Shown here: positions 34,740 through 43,197 of the stretch, piece after piece | Layout: the number at the start of each line of letters is the position of its first letter | Numbering within the stretch: position 1 is the first letter of the stretch | DNA from: Maricaulis maris_C | GTDB lineage: Bacteria > Pseudomonadota > Alphaproteobacteria > Caulobacterales > Maricaulaceae | NCBI RefSeq assembly: GCF_049116555.1 | Contig: NZ_JAGDYT010000006.1 | Location: 124,001 to 188,000 of the forward strand | Length of the DNA: 64,000 bases | Reading direction: 5' to 3' | The notes under the pieces: generated by a model | The model's database searches: none | Seen by the model: the letters and a program-made list of their open reading frames with translations, nothing else | Told to the model about the DNA's origin: nothing | Made by a program: the position numbers and the translations under genes

Positions 34740-35105
34740 TCAGGCCCGTCGATCGAGCAGGCCGCCCGTGCGCGTACGCAGGAATTCCATAAGGTCGGCA
34801 TGCTTCTCCGGCGGCCAGCGCCGGACCGTCTCGCCCGTATCCTGATCGACCATCAGATAGATATAGTCGCCGGACGCATTGTCCTGGAGGATTTTCAGAC
34901 GGGAGTTGGCAAGCGTGTCCGCGGCAAGGCGCTCGATATCAGCGGCATTGTCTTCCGGACGATTACCGGTCTGCGCGCTGCGATCGCTGTCCTGAACAGG
35001 CTCGACCCGCCGCACGGCATCGCGTGGGCGGTCAGTTGATATGTCTCTGTTCTCGTTGATGGGTGTGACGGGAACAGATCTAGGATTGAACCCCGTTTCT
35101 GCCAT
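34740..35105 (-). CDS. flaG: FlaG-family protein
   Basis: A 121-residue protein with a disordered, charged N-terminus (to about residue 60) and a C-terminal FlaG-like domain: SRLKILQDNASGDYIYLMVDQDTGETVRRWPPE (split here by reading as residues 69-101). The DxDTGE...R.WPPE pattern is the FlaG signature, a protein family that influences filament length. AGGAA precedes the ATG. It lies between two flagellin genes on the same strand. Confidence 0.8.
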   Translation of the reverse strand: MAETGFNPRSVPVTPINENRDISTDRPRDAVRRVEPVQDSDRSAQTGNRPEDNAADIERLAADTLANSRLKILQDNASGDYIYLMVDQDTGETVRRWPPEKHADLMEFLRTRTGGLLDRRA

Positions 35106-35168
35106 TTTCCTATTCGCTGACGCGGAGGCATCAGCGCCTCACTAAATCTTCGCGTCAACCGCGGAGGC

Positions 35169-35195
35169 GGGTAGCGGAGCGAGGCTCCGCTACCC
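35169..35195 (-). terminator. Strong hairpin after flagellin gene 2
   Basis: A perfect 12-bp stem (GGGTAGCGGAGC and complement) with a 3-nt loop lies about 10 bp after the flagellin 2 stop. It lacks a T-tract, so it may stabilise the 3' end or attenuate rather than fully stop transcription into flaG. Confidence 0.55.
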
Positions 35196-35204
35196 AATCC
35201 GTGA

Positions 35205-36029
35205 TTAACGGAAGTAACCCAGGATCGTGCTGGGTGCCGAGTTGGCGATCGACAGTGCCTGAACGCCAAGCTGTTGCTTGACCTGCAGGGACTGAAGCCG
35301 AGCACTCTCTTTGGCCAGGTCCGCATCGACCAGGTTGCCGATACCCTTTTCCAGGGCGTCAGACAGCTTGCCGACAAAACCCTTGTGGATCTCGAGCGAG
35401 CTGGACGCGGTGCCGAGCTTTGCCAGAGAAGCGTTCAGGTTGTCGAGCGAGGTTTCGATCGTGGTGACGAGCGTGGAAGCATCGCCAGCAGACGCGAAGG
35501 ATGCGGTCGCAGCCACGGTCACCGAACCACCGCCCAGAGAGAAGTTCTGGTCGGAGATGGTGATGGTGTTGGAACCGTCAGCATTGGCCAGGGCCGAGAT
35601 CGACGTCACGGAACCGTTGATCAGGTTCGTGCCATTGAATTCAGCATTGTCGACGATCGTCGTGATCTGATCGCGAAGTGCCTTGAAGTCTTCGTTCAGC
35701 GCCGTGCGCGACGCGGTGTCGAGCGACGAGTCAGAAGCGGCCAGGGCCTTTTCCTTCATCTCGATCAGGATATCGCCGATGGCCTCACCAGCGGCCAGGG
35801 CCACGTCGGTGGTCGAAGCAGCGAGATCAAGCGAGTTGCCGACAGCGGCATAACCGTTGACGTCGGAACGCATCTTCTGAGCGATCGCGTACACGCCGCC
35901 ATTGTCCTTGGCGGACGCCACAGCCAGACCCGTGTTGATGCGGCTCTGGACTTGCTCCATGTCGCGATTGGTCTGGTTGAGGTTCTGCAGCGCAACCATG
36001 GCGCCAGCATTCGTGTTGATTGTAGCCAT
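35205..36029 (-). CDS. Flagellin 2
   Basis: A 274-residue short flagellin with N-terminal MATINTNAGAMVALQNLNQT and C-terminal LQVKQQLGVQALSIANSAP. The central region (FNGTNLINGSVTSISALAN, then SDQNFSLGGGSVTVAATA) is nearly the same as in flagellin 3. Several surface Ser/Thr residues in the centre are candidate O-glycosylation sites for FlmG. It is driven by its own sigma-54 promoter; a long hairpin follows. FlbT is expected to act on the 5' leader, as in Caulobacter. Confidence 0.95.
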   Translation of the reverse strand: MATINTNAGAMVALQNLNQTNRDMEQVQSRINTGLAVASAKDNGGVYAIAQKMRSDVNGYAAVGNSLDLAASTTDVALAAGEAIGDILIEMKEKALAASDSSLDTASRTALNEDFKALRDQITTIVDNAEFNGTNLINGSVTSISALANADGSNTITISDQNFSLGGGSVTVAATASFASAGDASTLVTTIETSLDNLNASLAKLGTASSSLEIHKGFVGKLSDALEKGIGNLVDADLAKESARLQSLQVKQQLGVQALSIANSAPSTILGYFR

Positions 36030-36100
36030 TTCTTGGCCCTTTCCATTCTGGTTTTACGCGGACGTTCTGCCCGTCGGGTCTTCTGACCCTGTTGTGGAAA

Positions 36101-36118
36101 GAGCAAAGCTGGTGCCAG
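36101..36118 (-). promoter_or_regulatory. Sigma-54 promoter of flagellin 2
   Basis: On the minus strand, CTGGCACCAGCTTTGCT puts GG at 36116-36115 and GC at 36104-36103. It is close to the best -24/-12 consensus in the window. The leader to ATG 36029 is about 60 nt. Confidence 0.88.
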
Positions 36119-36201
36119 TTGGCTGTTGACCTCGAAGGTTAACTCGGGGTCGCGTGATTCGGTGGGCTGTTTTTGCCGAGTCAAACTTTCCCCGGTAACC
36201 A

Positions 36202-36221
36202 TTTGCCCGGCAAAAATTGCC
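36202..36221. promoter_or_regulatory. Nested TTGCC/GGCAA palindromes upstream of flagellin 2 promoter (enhancer candidate)
   Basis: TTTGCC-C-GGCAAA (36202-36214) overlaps GGCAA-AAA-TTGCC (36209-36221), 86-105 bp upstream of the -24 GG. A near-perfect 25-bp palindrome with core TGCCGATCGGCA lies further up at 36247-36271. No gene is present between 36030 and 36381. Confidence 0.55.
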
Positions 36222-36334
36222 TATCAAAGGGCGCAAATGGCTAGGTAAAATCTGCCGATCGGCAAGATTTTATGATTAATATCAGGTTAATAGTCGAATT
36301 TGGACATGGGTATACGCCAGCGCTGGTGAACCTG

Positions 36335-36371
36335 AAAAAAATGACCGGGATCGCCACGAAGGCGATCCCGG
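36335..36371 (-). terminator. Intrinsic terminator after flagellin gene 3
   Basis: On the minus strand, an 11-bp stem CCGGGATCGCC with its complement, loop TTCGT, is followed by TCA and seven T residues. It lies about 10 bp after the flagellin 3 stop. Confidence 0.93.
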
Positions 36372-36381
36372 CCGGACGAAC

Positions 36382-37209
36382 TTAGCCGAAGAACGACAGG
36401 ATGGTCTGCGGCGCCTGGTTGGCAATTGAGAGCGCCTGGACACCCAGCTGCTGCTTGACTTGCAGCGACTGGAGTCGGGCGCTTTCCTTGGCCAGGTCGG
36501 CGTCGACCAGATTGCCGATCCCCTGCTCCAGCGTATCGGTGAGCCGCGAAACGAAGTTGTTGTGAATTTCCAACGACTTCGAAGCGGTACCCAATTTGGC
36601 CAGAGAGGTATTCAGGTTGTCGAGAGACGTCTCGATCGTGGTGACAAGCGTAGATGCGTCACCTGCCGAAGCGAAGGAAGCCGTGGCCGCCACCGTCACG
36701 GTACCACCTGCCAGAGTGAAGTTCTGGTCAGAAATGGTGATCGTGTTGGAACCGTCCGAATTGGCCAGTGCGGAAATCGAGGTCACCGAACCATTGATCA
36801 GGTTGGTGCCGTTGAACTCCGCATTGGAGGTAATCGTTGCAATCTGATCCCGCAGGGCCTTGAAGTCTTCATTCAGGGCCGTTCGGGAGGCTGCATCGAG
36901 CGATGCATCAGATGCCGCGAGCGCCTTTTCCTTCATTTCGACGAGAATATCGGAGATCGCCTCACCGGCAGCCAGGGCTACGTCGGTGACCGATGTTGCG
37001 AGGTCCAGACTTTGTGAGACCGCACCATAGCCGGCGACCTGAGAGCGCATGCGCTGGGCAATAGCGTAAACACCGCCATTGTCCTTGGCACTGGCCACTT
37101 CCAGACCGGTGTTGATACGATTCTGAACCTCATTCATCGACATGTTCGTCTTGTTCAGATTCTGCAGGGCGATCATCGCCCCAGCGTTGGTGTTGACAGA
37201 AAGTGCCAT
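36382..37209 (-). CDS. Flagellin 3
   Basis: A 275-residue short flagellin starting MALSVNTNAGAMIALQ. I choose ATG 37209 because the upstream ATG (37224) overlaps the GGAGAG ribosome-binding site. It closely resembles flagellin 2 across the whole length (shared FNGTNLINGSVTSISALAN) and ends SIANQAPQTILSFFG. It has its own sigma-54 promoter and a strong terminator. Confidence 0.95.
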   Translation of the reverse strand: MALSVNTNAGAMIALQNLNKTNMSMNEVQNRINTGLEVASAKDNGGVYAIAQRMRSQVAGYGAVSQSLDLATSVTDVALAAGEAISDILVEMKEKALAASDASLDAASRTALNEDFKALRDQIATITSNAEFNGTNLINGSVTSISALANSDGSNTITISDQNFTLAGGTVTVAATASFASAGDASTLVTTIETSLDNLNTSLAKLGTASKSLEIHNNFVSRLTDTLEQGIGNLVDADLAKESARLQSLQVKQQLGVQALSIANQAPQTILSFFG

Positions 37210-37282
37210 TTTTTTGCTCTCCATTCTGGATGCGTTTAAGGCCGAATTTTTCAGCCGCGAGCCTTTTGCTCACAGCAGGCAT

Positions 37283-37298
37283 CGCAAACGGCATGCCG
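37283..37298 (-). promoter_or_regulatory. Sigma-54 promoter of flagellin 3
   Basis: On the minus strand, CGGCATGCCGTTTGCG puts GG at 37297-37296 and GC at 37285-37284, exactly 12 bp apart. It is weaker in the -24 half (GGCATG instead of GGCACG). Confidence 0.75.
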
Positions 37299-37344
37299 CG
37301 GAACGGACGCGAAAAAACCAATCAAATCTGAGTATTAGGATATT

Positions 37345-37373
37345 AAAAAAGGCACCCTCCGAAGAAGGTGCCT
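37345..37373 (-). terminator. Intrinsic terminator of flbT-flaF
   Basis: On the minus strand, AGGCACC pairs with GGTGCCT and is followed by a run of T residues. It lies about 40 bp after the flaF stop and separates flaF from flagellin 3. Confidence 0.88.
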
Positions 37374-37390
37374 GTTCCTGCCCGCCCGAT

Positions 37391-37407
37391 ATTGCCGCCT
37401 CGGCAAT
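37391..37407. promoter_or_regulatory. ATTGCCG-CCT-CGGCAAT palindrome upstream of flagellin 3 promoter (enhancer candidate)
   Basis: Perfect 7-bp arms lie 94-110 bp upstream of the -24 GG, in the few bases between flaF and its terminator. The core is the same TTGCCG/CGGCAA as at the other sigma-54 promoters. Confidence 0.6.
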
Positions 37408-37409
37408 TG

Positions 37410-37790
37410 TTACCCGGCGGCCTGGCTCGCGCTGGCATTGGCCTGCGGCATCAGCCCCTGCATGACAGTCCGGTTGATGTCGACCAGATCATCGAGCGCC
37501 TCGGGATTGCGCATGGCGTGACTGCCGTGCTTGGAGACGAAGATGGACAGCGAGATGATGGCGGCTCGCAAGGCCTCGGGAAGCTTGTTGTCCTGGCTGG
37601 CGCAATCCAGCGCCAGATTGCTCCAGACGCGACGATTCCAGTCAATCGCTTCGGCCCGGTCGCGGACTGCTTCCATGGGCAGGGTCTTGGCATTCATCAA
37701 GGAACGCGTCACCTGGGCAAAGAGCCGGTATTCGGTGGCTCGCGGATCTTCGGCCCGCGCCGCGGTATTTTGATAGGCTTGAAACGACAT
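37410..37790 (-). CDS. flaF: Flagellar biosynthesis regulator FlaF
   Basis: FlaF is needed for flagellin synthesis and export in Caulobacter and acts opposite to FlbT. The 126-residue helical protein has the family patterns YQNTAARAEDPRATEYRLFAQVTRSL, WNRRVWSNLALDCASQDNKLPEALRAAIISLSIFVSKHG and LVDINRTVMQGL. Its start overlaps the flbT stop by 1 bp (TGATG), so the two are coupled. A terminator follows. Confidence 0.93.
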   Translation of the reverse strand: MSFQAYQNTAARAEDPRATEYRLFAQVTRSLMNAKTLPMEAVRDRAEAIDWNRRVWSNLALDCASQDNKLPEALRAAIISLSIFVSKHGSHAMRNPEALDDLVDINRTVMQGLMPQANASASQAAG

Positions 37791-38176
37791 CAGCTCAGCC
37801 TCTCGGCTTCATAGGTCATGAGTTTGCGGCACCCCAGCAGCGCCTTGTAGTGCTCACCCGCCATGACATCGCGGCTGACATTCACACAAAGCGCGAGGAT
37901 CTGCGGATCCGAGACAACACCCATGAACTCATTCATCCGGAGGACGAATTCGTCGTAGAGCTTGTCGTCATTCTTGTCGGACAGATACATCATCATGATC
38001 GGAAAATAGATCCGCTTGACGGGTGTATCGACGTCCTCGGCCTGCAGGATGTCCTTCTCGCGAAGCACCGAAGCCTTGTTCTGCAGCACAAGATTGGCCC
38101 GCCGGTCACCGTTTTCGATAACGGCTCCGTTCAGAACAAACCTCTCGCCGGGTTTGAGCGAGATTTTGAGCGGCAT
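37790..38176 (-). CDS. flbT: Flagellin mRNA regulator FlbT
   Basis: FlbT binds the flagellin mRNA leader and lowers its stability until the hook is complete. I choose ATG 38176 (MPLKISLKPGERF), which follows GGAGGGA, giving 128 residues; the longer open frame is noncoding in character. Motifs are GERFVLNGAVIENGDRRANLVLQNKASVLREKDI, YFPIMMMYL and HYKALLGCRKLMTYE. It is upstream of flaF and divergent from flmG. Confidence 0.94.
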   Translation of the reverse strand: MPLKISLKPGERFVLNGAVIENGDRRANLVLQNKASVLREKDILQAEDVDTPVKRIYFPIMMMYLSDKNDDKLYDEFVLRMNEFMGVVSDPQILALCVNVSRDVMAGEHYKALLGCRKLMTYEAERLS

Positions 38177-38287
38177 GAGGTCCCTCCGGTCCACAACGAG
38201 TGCGATCAGTGATTTTCGCAGCGTGCAGGTTGGCAATATGGGGTGAAGAAAAGGTTTCCACGGCAGCCGCATGCCGTCATTCGTTAT

Positions 38288-38302
38288 TAGCGAGTTCTTA
38301 AA
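38288..38302. promoter_or_regulatory. CtrA-like box between flbT and flmG
   Basis: TTAG, seven bases, TTAA: one mismatch to the CtrA pattern. It lies about 45 bp before flmG and 110 bp before flbT. Weak evidence by itself. Confidence 0.35.
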
Positions 38303-38343
38303 GCGAATCTCCTGCCTTGGCCGACAGAATCGAGGCAGGATTG

Positions 38344-40149
38344 ATGACCATGCAGGAAGCCAGCGCGCTCGACCTTGATGCGGAAATATCCGCCCAGGCC
38401 GAAATCGAGAAGAATGAAACCCGCGATGCGGTACCGCTCGGTGCCCAGGCGGTCCGCGTGGACTCGCACCTGGAAGGCATGCCTGCCGAACGTCGGCGTA
38501 CCTTCCAGAAAGTCGTCGCCCTCGCCAAACGGGCAATGAAGACGTCAGCCGAAGGCGACAATGTCGCTGCGGCCCGTCTCGCCCACAAGGCCTGGCTGCT
38601 CGCCCCCGACATCGCGCTGACCAATCATGTGCTCGGGCTCATGCTGTACAATCTGGGCCGATTGTCGCGCGCGCTCGACTTTTTCGAAGCCGCCTGGAAA
38701 ATCGATCCGAAGGACGCCGAGATCTACCAGAAGCTCGGCCTCGTCGCCTGGAAGCTCGACATGCTGGAGGCGGCGGAGAAATTCTACCGTCTGCAATACA
38801 AGCTAGCCCCGACCGCCGTCGATGCCGCGATCAATCTCGGCGGCGTATTGCGCGATGCGGGCAAGTTCGAGGAAGCGATCGAGATCCTGCGCACGGCGAT
38901 CTATGCGCATCAGGACAATTTCGAACTGTGGAATTCGATGGGCACCGTCATCAATGACAGTGGTGACCCCGTGCAGGCGCGCACATTCTATGAAGAAGCG
39001 CTTCGCCTGCGGCCGAATTACGGGCGCGCTCACAACAATATGGCCAATATCCACGAATTGCTGGGCGAACCCGAGCTTGCCATTCCGCATTTCGACGCCG
39101 CCCTCTTGGACCCTGCCGACCCCATGGAGGAGGCCACCATGCAGCATGGCCGCTCCATGGTCCTGCTGGCCGCCGGCCGGATCGAGGAAGGCTGGGCCGC
39201 CAATGAGAGCCGGCTCAACCCGAACCGGGCCCAGGCCACGCTTTTCACCCTCAAAACCCCGATGTGGGATGGCACCCATGCCGAGCAAATGCGCGGCAAG
39301 ACCCTGCTGCTCGTTGGCGAGCAGGGACTCGGCGACGAAATCCTTTTCATGAATACCGTCAAGGATCTGCTCGAGGCCGTCGGGCCGGACGGGGAGCTGC
39401 GTATCGCCTGCGAATACCGCCTCATGCCCCTGGTTCAGAGGTCCTTTCCCGACGCGGTTGTCGGCCATCACATGTCGGCCAGTGTCGAGGGCCGCGATGT
39501 GCGCGTCGTACCGCCCATGCTGGAGAATGGCGCAGATTTCTGGACGCCCATGGCCACGCCGCTTCGCTCATTCCGAAATCGCGTTGAGGATTTCCCGGCC
39601 GAGAAGGGCTTCCTGACCCCGGACGCCGAGGTACAGGCCACCTTCCGCGAGCAGATCGACGGGTTCGGCACGGGGCTGAAGGTCGGCGTTTTGTGGAAAT
39701 CCCTGAACATGAATGCCCGCCGCTCCCGCTTTTTCTCGGCTTTCGACGCCTGGGAGACTGTGCTGAAAACGCCGGGCGTGGACTTCATCAACCTGCAATA
39801 TGGCAAGGTCGAGGATGAACTCGCCCTCGCCAAGGAGCGTTTTGGCGTCACCCTGCACCAGCCCACCGATATCGATCTGAAAATGGATCTCGACAAGGTT
39901 GCCGCCTATGCCTCGGCCTGTGACCTTGTAATCGGACCCATGAATGCGACCTCCAACCTGGCTGCCGCCTGTGGTGGCACGGTCTGGTTCATCCACGCCC
40001 GCTCCTCGACCTGGACGCTACTCGGATCGGATCGCCAGCACTGGTATCCCCAAACCCGCTCTTTCTTCGGCTCCGGCTTCCAGGACTGGGACAATACGAT
40101 GTCACGCGTGGCCACGGATCTGGCCGAGCTGGCCAGCAAACCGGGCTGA
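38344..40149 (+). CDS. flmG: Flagellin glycosyltransferase FlmG (TPR plus GT domain)
   Basis: FlmG transfers the nonulosonic acid to flagellin in Caulobacter. The 601-residue protein begins at ATG 38344, after AGGCAGGA. The N-terminal half (about 70-290) has TPR repeats (LGLMLYNLGRLSRALDFFEAAWKIDP, LGGVLRDAGKFEEAIEILRTA, MANIHELLGEPELAIPHFDAAL) that would recognise flagellin. The C-terminal half (about 320-595) is a GT-B-like domain with LLLVGEQGLGDEILFMNTV, VGVLWKS and the donor-site region SACDLVIGPMNATSNLAAACG. It heads the operon flmG-pseG and following genes. Confidence 0.88.
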   Translation: MTMQEASALDLDAEISAQAEIEKNETRDAVPLGAQAVRVDSHLEGMPAERRRTFQKVVALAKRAMKTSAEGDNVAAARLAHKAWLLAPDIALTNHVLGLMLYNLGRLSRALDFFEAAWKIDPKDAEIYQKLGLVAWKLDMLEAAEKFYRLQYKLAPTAVDAAINLGGVLRDAGKFEEAIEILRTAIYAHQDNFELWNSMGTVINDSGDPVQARTFYEEALRLRPNYGRAHNNMANIHELLGEPELAIPHFDAALLDPADPMEEATMQHGRSMVLLAAGRIEEGWAANESRLNPNRAQATLFTLKTPMWDGTHAEQMRGKTLLLVGEQGLGDEILFMNTVKDLLEAVGPDGELRIACEYRLMPLVQRSFPDAVVGHHMSASVEGRDVRVVPPMLENGADFWTPMATPLRSFRNRVEDFPAEKGFLTPDAEVQATFREQIDGFGTGLKVGVLWKSLNMNARRSRFFSAFDAWETVLKTPGVDFINLQYGKVEDELALAKERFGVTLHQPTDIDLKMDLDKVAAYASACDLVIGPMNATSNLAAACGGTVWFIHARSSTWTLLGSDRQHWYPQTRSFFGSGFQDWDNTMSRVATDLAELASKPG

Positions 40150-40154
40150 CCCGC

Positions 40155-41099
40155 ATGTCGGTGCGGCTCGCCCTTCGCGCCGATGGCTCGGACAGGATCG
40201 GGCTGGGGCATGTCATGCGATGCGGGGCCCTGGCCAATGCCTTGGTCGCGGCAGGCGCGACGCCCGTCTGGCTGACCACGACCCCGCAACACCTGCCCGC
40301 CGATCTCGCCCCGGCCATCAAGATTGTCACGCTGGACAGCGATGACGATCTTGTCGACCAGCTGGGGTCAGAGCAGGTCCACCACCTCGTGGCGGACTGG
40401 AAGTTCACCGAGGCTGAACGGGTTGCCGCGCTTCGCAGGCAAGGGTTCCACGTCACCCTGATCGGCAATTTCCTGCATGGCGCCATCCCGGACCTTCATA
40501 TCCGCCAGGGCTTCCTGCCCGGCCTGTCCCCCTCCGGGTCGCGCGCGCTCAGCGGACCCAAATACCTGTTGCTATCAGATAGCTACGCCAATCTCCCAGC
40601 CCGCAAGGTGCGGGCAGCGGCGCGGCATGTCCTGCTGTCACTGGGCGGGACACACACACCGCTCCTCGCCCGAATTCGCGCCATTCTGGCGCGGGCATTT
40701 CCCGCGATCGACTGCGAGTGGCGCGGCCCGGCTACCGATGGCCCCGTACCGCCCCTGAGTCAGGCCCTGCAAGCTGCCGATATCGGCATTCTCGCCGGCG
40801 GCACCAGCCTGCATGAAGCTGCCGCGACCGGCCTGCCGACCCTGTGCGTGCCGATCGCTGCCAATCAGCTGGACCGGGCGGAGCAATTCGAAAGCGTTGG
40901 ACTGGGCCTTTCGCTCAATCCGGAGGATCCGGGTTTCGACCGCCAGTTCGAGACCGAATTGACCGCCCTGATCACGGATGTCGAACGCCGCCAGGCCATG
41001 GCCCGGACCGGCCAGGCCCTGGTCGATGGCGATGGTGCAGGCCGGGTCGCCCGGCACCTGATCGGGCTGGCCGCGACGGGTTCCGTGGAATCGCAGTAA
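40155..41099 (+). CDS. pseG: UDP-sugar hydrolase PseG (FlmD)
   Basis: PseG removes UDP from the diacetamido-trideoxy-altrose intermediate. The 314-residue protein has the family start LRADGSDRIGLGHVMRC with catalytic His19, and a GT28-like C-terminal half with VLLSLGGTHTPLL, ADIGILAGGTSLHEAAATGLPTLCVPIAANQ. Length agrees with PseG domains. It starts 5 bp after flmG. Confidence 0.85.
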   Translation: MSVRLALRADGSDRIGLGHVMRCGALANALVAAGATPVWLTTTPQHLPADLAPAIKIVTLDSDDDLVDQLGSEQVHHLVADWKFTEAERVAALRRQGFHVTLIGNFLHGAIPDLHIRQGFLPGLSPSGSRALSGPKYLLLSDSYANLPARKVRAAARHVLLSLGGTHTPLLARIRAILARAFPAIDCEWRGPATDGPVPPLSQALQAADIGILAGGTSLHEAAATGLPTLCVPIAANQLDRAEQFESVGLGLSLNPEDPGFDRQFETELTALITDVERRQAMARTGQALVDGDGAGRVARHLIGLAATGSVESQ

Positions 41100-41182
41100 A
41101 TCCTTAAGTCTCAACAGGTCCATTGGTCGGCAAGCGCCACGGTGATTCGCCCCGAGCGGATTGAGAAAGACAGGGCAGGCAC

Positions 41183-42157
41183 ATGACAGGTGACAGCCGG
41201 AGCAAAACCGGGCCGACATCCGGCGGCCACCAGGTCTGGCCGAATTTCCTGGTCATCGGCGCGCCGAAATCCGGCACCACGTCGCTCTATCACTATCTCA
41301 GCCAGCACAACGACGTCTTCCTGTCGAAGGTCCGCAAGGAAGGCCGCTTCTTTTCCGGCGTCGGCGACGGCTCGGTCTACTGGCCGGAATTCTACCATTT
41401 CGACACGGCGCCGAATGTCAGCGACTATCAGGCCCTGTTTGTGGATTATGCCGGGCAAGCGCGCATTGGCGACGTCTCGCCGGACTATTACGCCTACGCC
41501 CCGATCGCGGCGCCGCGCGTGATGACCTATTGCGGGCCGGAGACACGGATCATCGCCATCCTTCGCAATCCGGTGGATCGGACCTATTCCCACTACCTCC
41601 AGAATGTGCGCCGCGATGCGGAATTCTACTCGTTCGAGAAAGCGCTCGCCGACGAGCCGCGCCGGATTGCCGCCAATTGGGGCTTTCAGTGGCTCTACGC
41701 CGATACCGGCCGCTATGCCGACCGCCTGCGGGAGTATCGCGACCGTTTCGGCAAGATGCTCATCCTGCTGCAGGACGAGCTCGATCAGGACGGGCCGGGA
41801 ACGGTCAGACGAATTTTCGACTTTCTGGAGATCGACAGCGATGTGCCGGTCACGGTGGAGAAACGCTATAATACGGGCGGAATTCCACGCTCGAAAATGA
41901 GCATTCTCGAAGGCGCCCATGATGATCGGGATGGCGCCAGCTTCGAGACATTGCATGCCGAACTGATCGCTCCGGTCAGTGGCGTCGCTGGCGCCACCAG
42001 CGCCGACGGCGTCTACCCCCCGATCCAGGACACCAAGGTTTCGATCCCGCCAATGGCCGAAGCAATGCGCGCCCGCCTGCAGGCGCAATTCGAGCCCGAG
42101 ATTGCAGCCCTGGAACACCTGCTTGGTCGCTCGCTCGACCAATGGCGGTCGACATGA
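41183..42157 (+). CDS. PAPS-dependent sulfotransferase family protein
   Basis: A 324-residue cytosolic sulfotransferase. The 5'-phosphosulfate loop is FLVIGAPKSGTTSL (about 22-35) and the 3'-phosphate motif is RNPVDRTYSHYLQNVRR (about 131-147). The family transfers sulfate from PAPS to hydroxyls of sugars or other small molecules. Its place between pseG and the ATP-grasp gene, with the next start overlapping its stop (ATGA), suggests it modifies the flagellar glycan or its precursor. The acceptor is unknown. Confidence 0.82.
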   Translation: MTGDSRSKTGPTSGGHQVWPNFLVIGAPKSGTTSLYHYLSQHNDVFLSKVRKEGRFFSGVGDGSVYWPEFYHFDTAPNVSDYQALFVDYAGQARIGDVSPDYYAYAPIAAPRVMTYCGPETRIIAILRNPVDRTYSHYLQNVRRDAEFYSFEKALADEPRRIAANWGFQWLYADTGRYADRLREYRDRFGKMLILLQDELDQDGPGTVRRIFDFLEIDSDVPVTVEKRYNTGGIPRSKMSILEGAHDDRDGASFETLHAELIAPVSGVAGATSADGVYPPIQDTKVSIPPMAEAMRARLQAQFEPEIAALEHLLGRSLDQWRST

Positions 42158-43197
42158 GCCTGTCGGACCTGACCAAAGGTGTCCTCGTCACCGGCGTTGG
42201 CGCACCGCCCGGCCTGGGCACATTGCGGTCCCTGCGCCTCGCCGACCCGTCCCTGCGCCTGGTCGCCGCTGACACCAATGCGCTGGCCGGCGGGCTTTTC
42301 GAGCCCGGAACCGAACACACCATCCTGCCCTCGGCCGCAGACCCGGCGACCTACCGGGCGGCGGTGAAGGCCTTCTGCGAACGCGAGGGGCTCGACATCA
42401 TCATCGCCGGATCGGAAGCCGAGATCGCGGCCCTCGCCCCGGTTGCCCGCGCCTGGAGCGCAGCCGGCCTGCGCGTCCCGGTCGCCGAGCCGGAGGTGAT
42501 CGCCTTCGGGATCGACAAGGGCTTGCTGCTGGATCGGGTTAGCCGGGTCGGCCTGCCCCATCCACACACGCTGCAACCCGCCTGCGACGCGGACCTCGAG
42601 GGCTGGGACGGTGGCTTCCCCTGCGTGCTCAAACCGCGCAGCTCACGCGGCGCGCGCGGTGTGAGCTACCCCGCCGACCCTGCAGAACTGCACGCCGTGT
42701 GGGCCGAGACGTCGGCCGAACATGGCCCTTGTGTCGTCCAGCAACTCATCCCCGGCGGGGCGGAAACCGTCTATACGATCGGCTCGCTCTGGAACCAGGG
42801 CGACCTGGTCGTGTCGACCCTGCACCGAAAGCTGCAAACCAACCCGCCTTCCGGCGGTGTCGCCATCGCCGGCGAGACGGTTGATGATCCCGGCCTGATG
42901 GCCGCCGGTCTTGCCGTGCTCCAGGCTTCCGGCCCCTGGCATGGCCTCGCGGCTGTCGAGCTGAAACGCCCGACCAGGGACGCCCTGCCCTATTTGCTGG
43001 AGATCAATCCGCGCATGTGGGGCTTTGGCTATCTGATGACGCTGGCAGGCCTCAATATCCCCGCCCTGCTGATCCGCATGCTGGCCGGACGCGAGCATCT
43101 GATCGGCCATATCCCGTCAACCTTTCCGCCCTATGCTCCAACGCGTATGGTTCGAACCTGGCAGGACATCGAAATCCCGCCGACCGAGGAGACATGA
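42154..43197 (+). CDS. ATP-grasp enzyme in the glycan cluster
   Basis: A 347-residue ATP-grasp protein (start at ATG 42154, overlapping the preceding stop; ATG 42142 is possible and adds four residues). It has an N-terminal pre-ATP-grasp domain (VLVTGVGAPPGLGTLRSLRLADP) and core motifs FPCVLKPRSSRGARGVSYP, CVVQQLIPGGAETVYTIG and the metal-binding LLEINPRMWGFGYL. Such enzymes ligate a carboxylate to an amine or thiol, so it may attach an amino acid or acyl group to the amino sugar. The substrate is inferred only from context. Confidence 0.8.
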   Translation: MSLSDLTKGVLVTGVGAPPGLGTLRSLRLADPSLRLVAADTNALAGGLFEPGTEHTILPSAADPATYRAAVKAFCEREGLDIIIAGSEAEIAALAPVARAWSAAGLRVPVAEPEVIAFGIDKGLLLDRVSRVGLPHPHTLQPACDADLEGWDGGFPCVLKPRSSRGARGVSYPADPAELHAVWAETSAEHGPCVVQQLIPGGAETVYTIGSLWNQGDLVVSTLHRKLQTNPPSGGVAIAGETVDDPGLMAAGLAVLQASGPWHGLAAVELKRPTRDALPYLLEINPRMWGFGYLMTLAGLNIPALLIRMLAGREHLIGHIPSTFPPYAPTRMVRTWQDIEIPPTEET

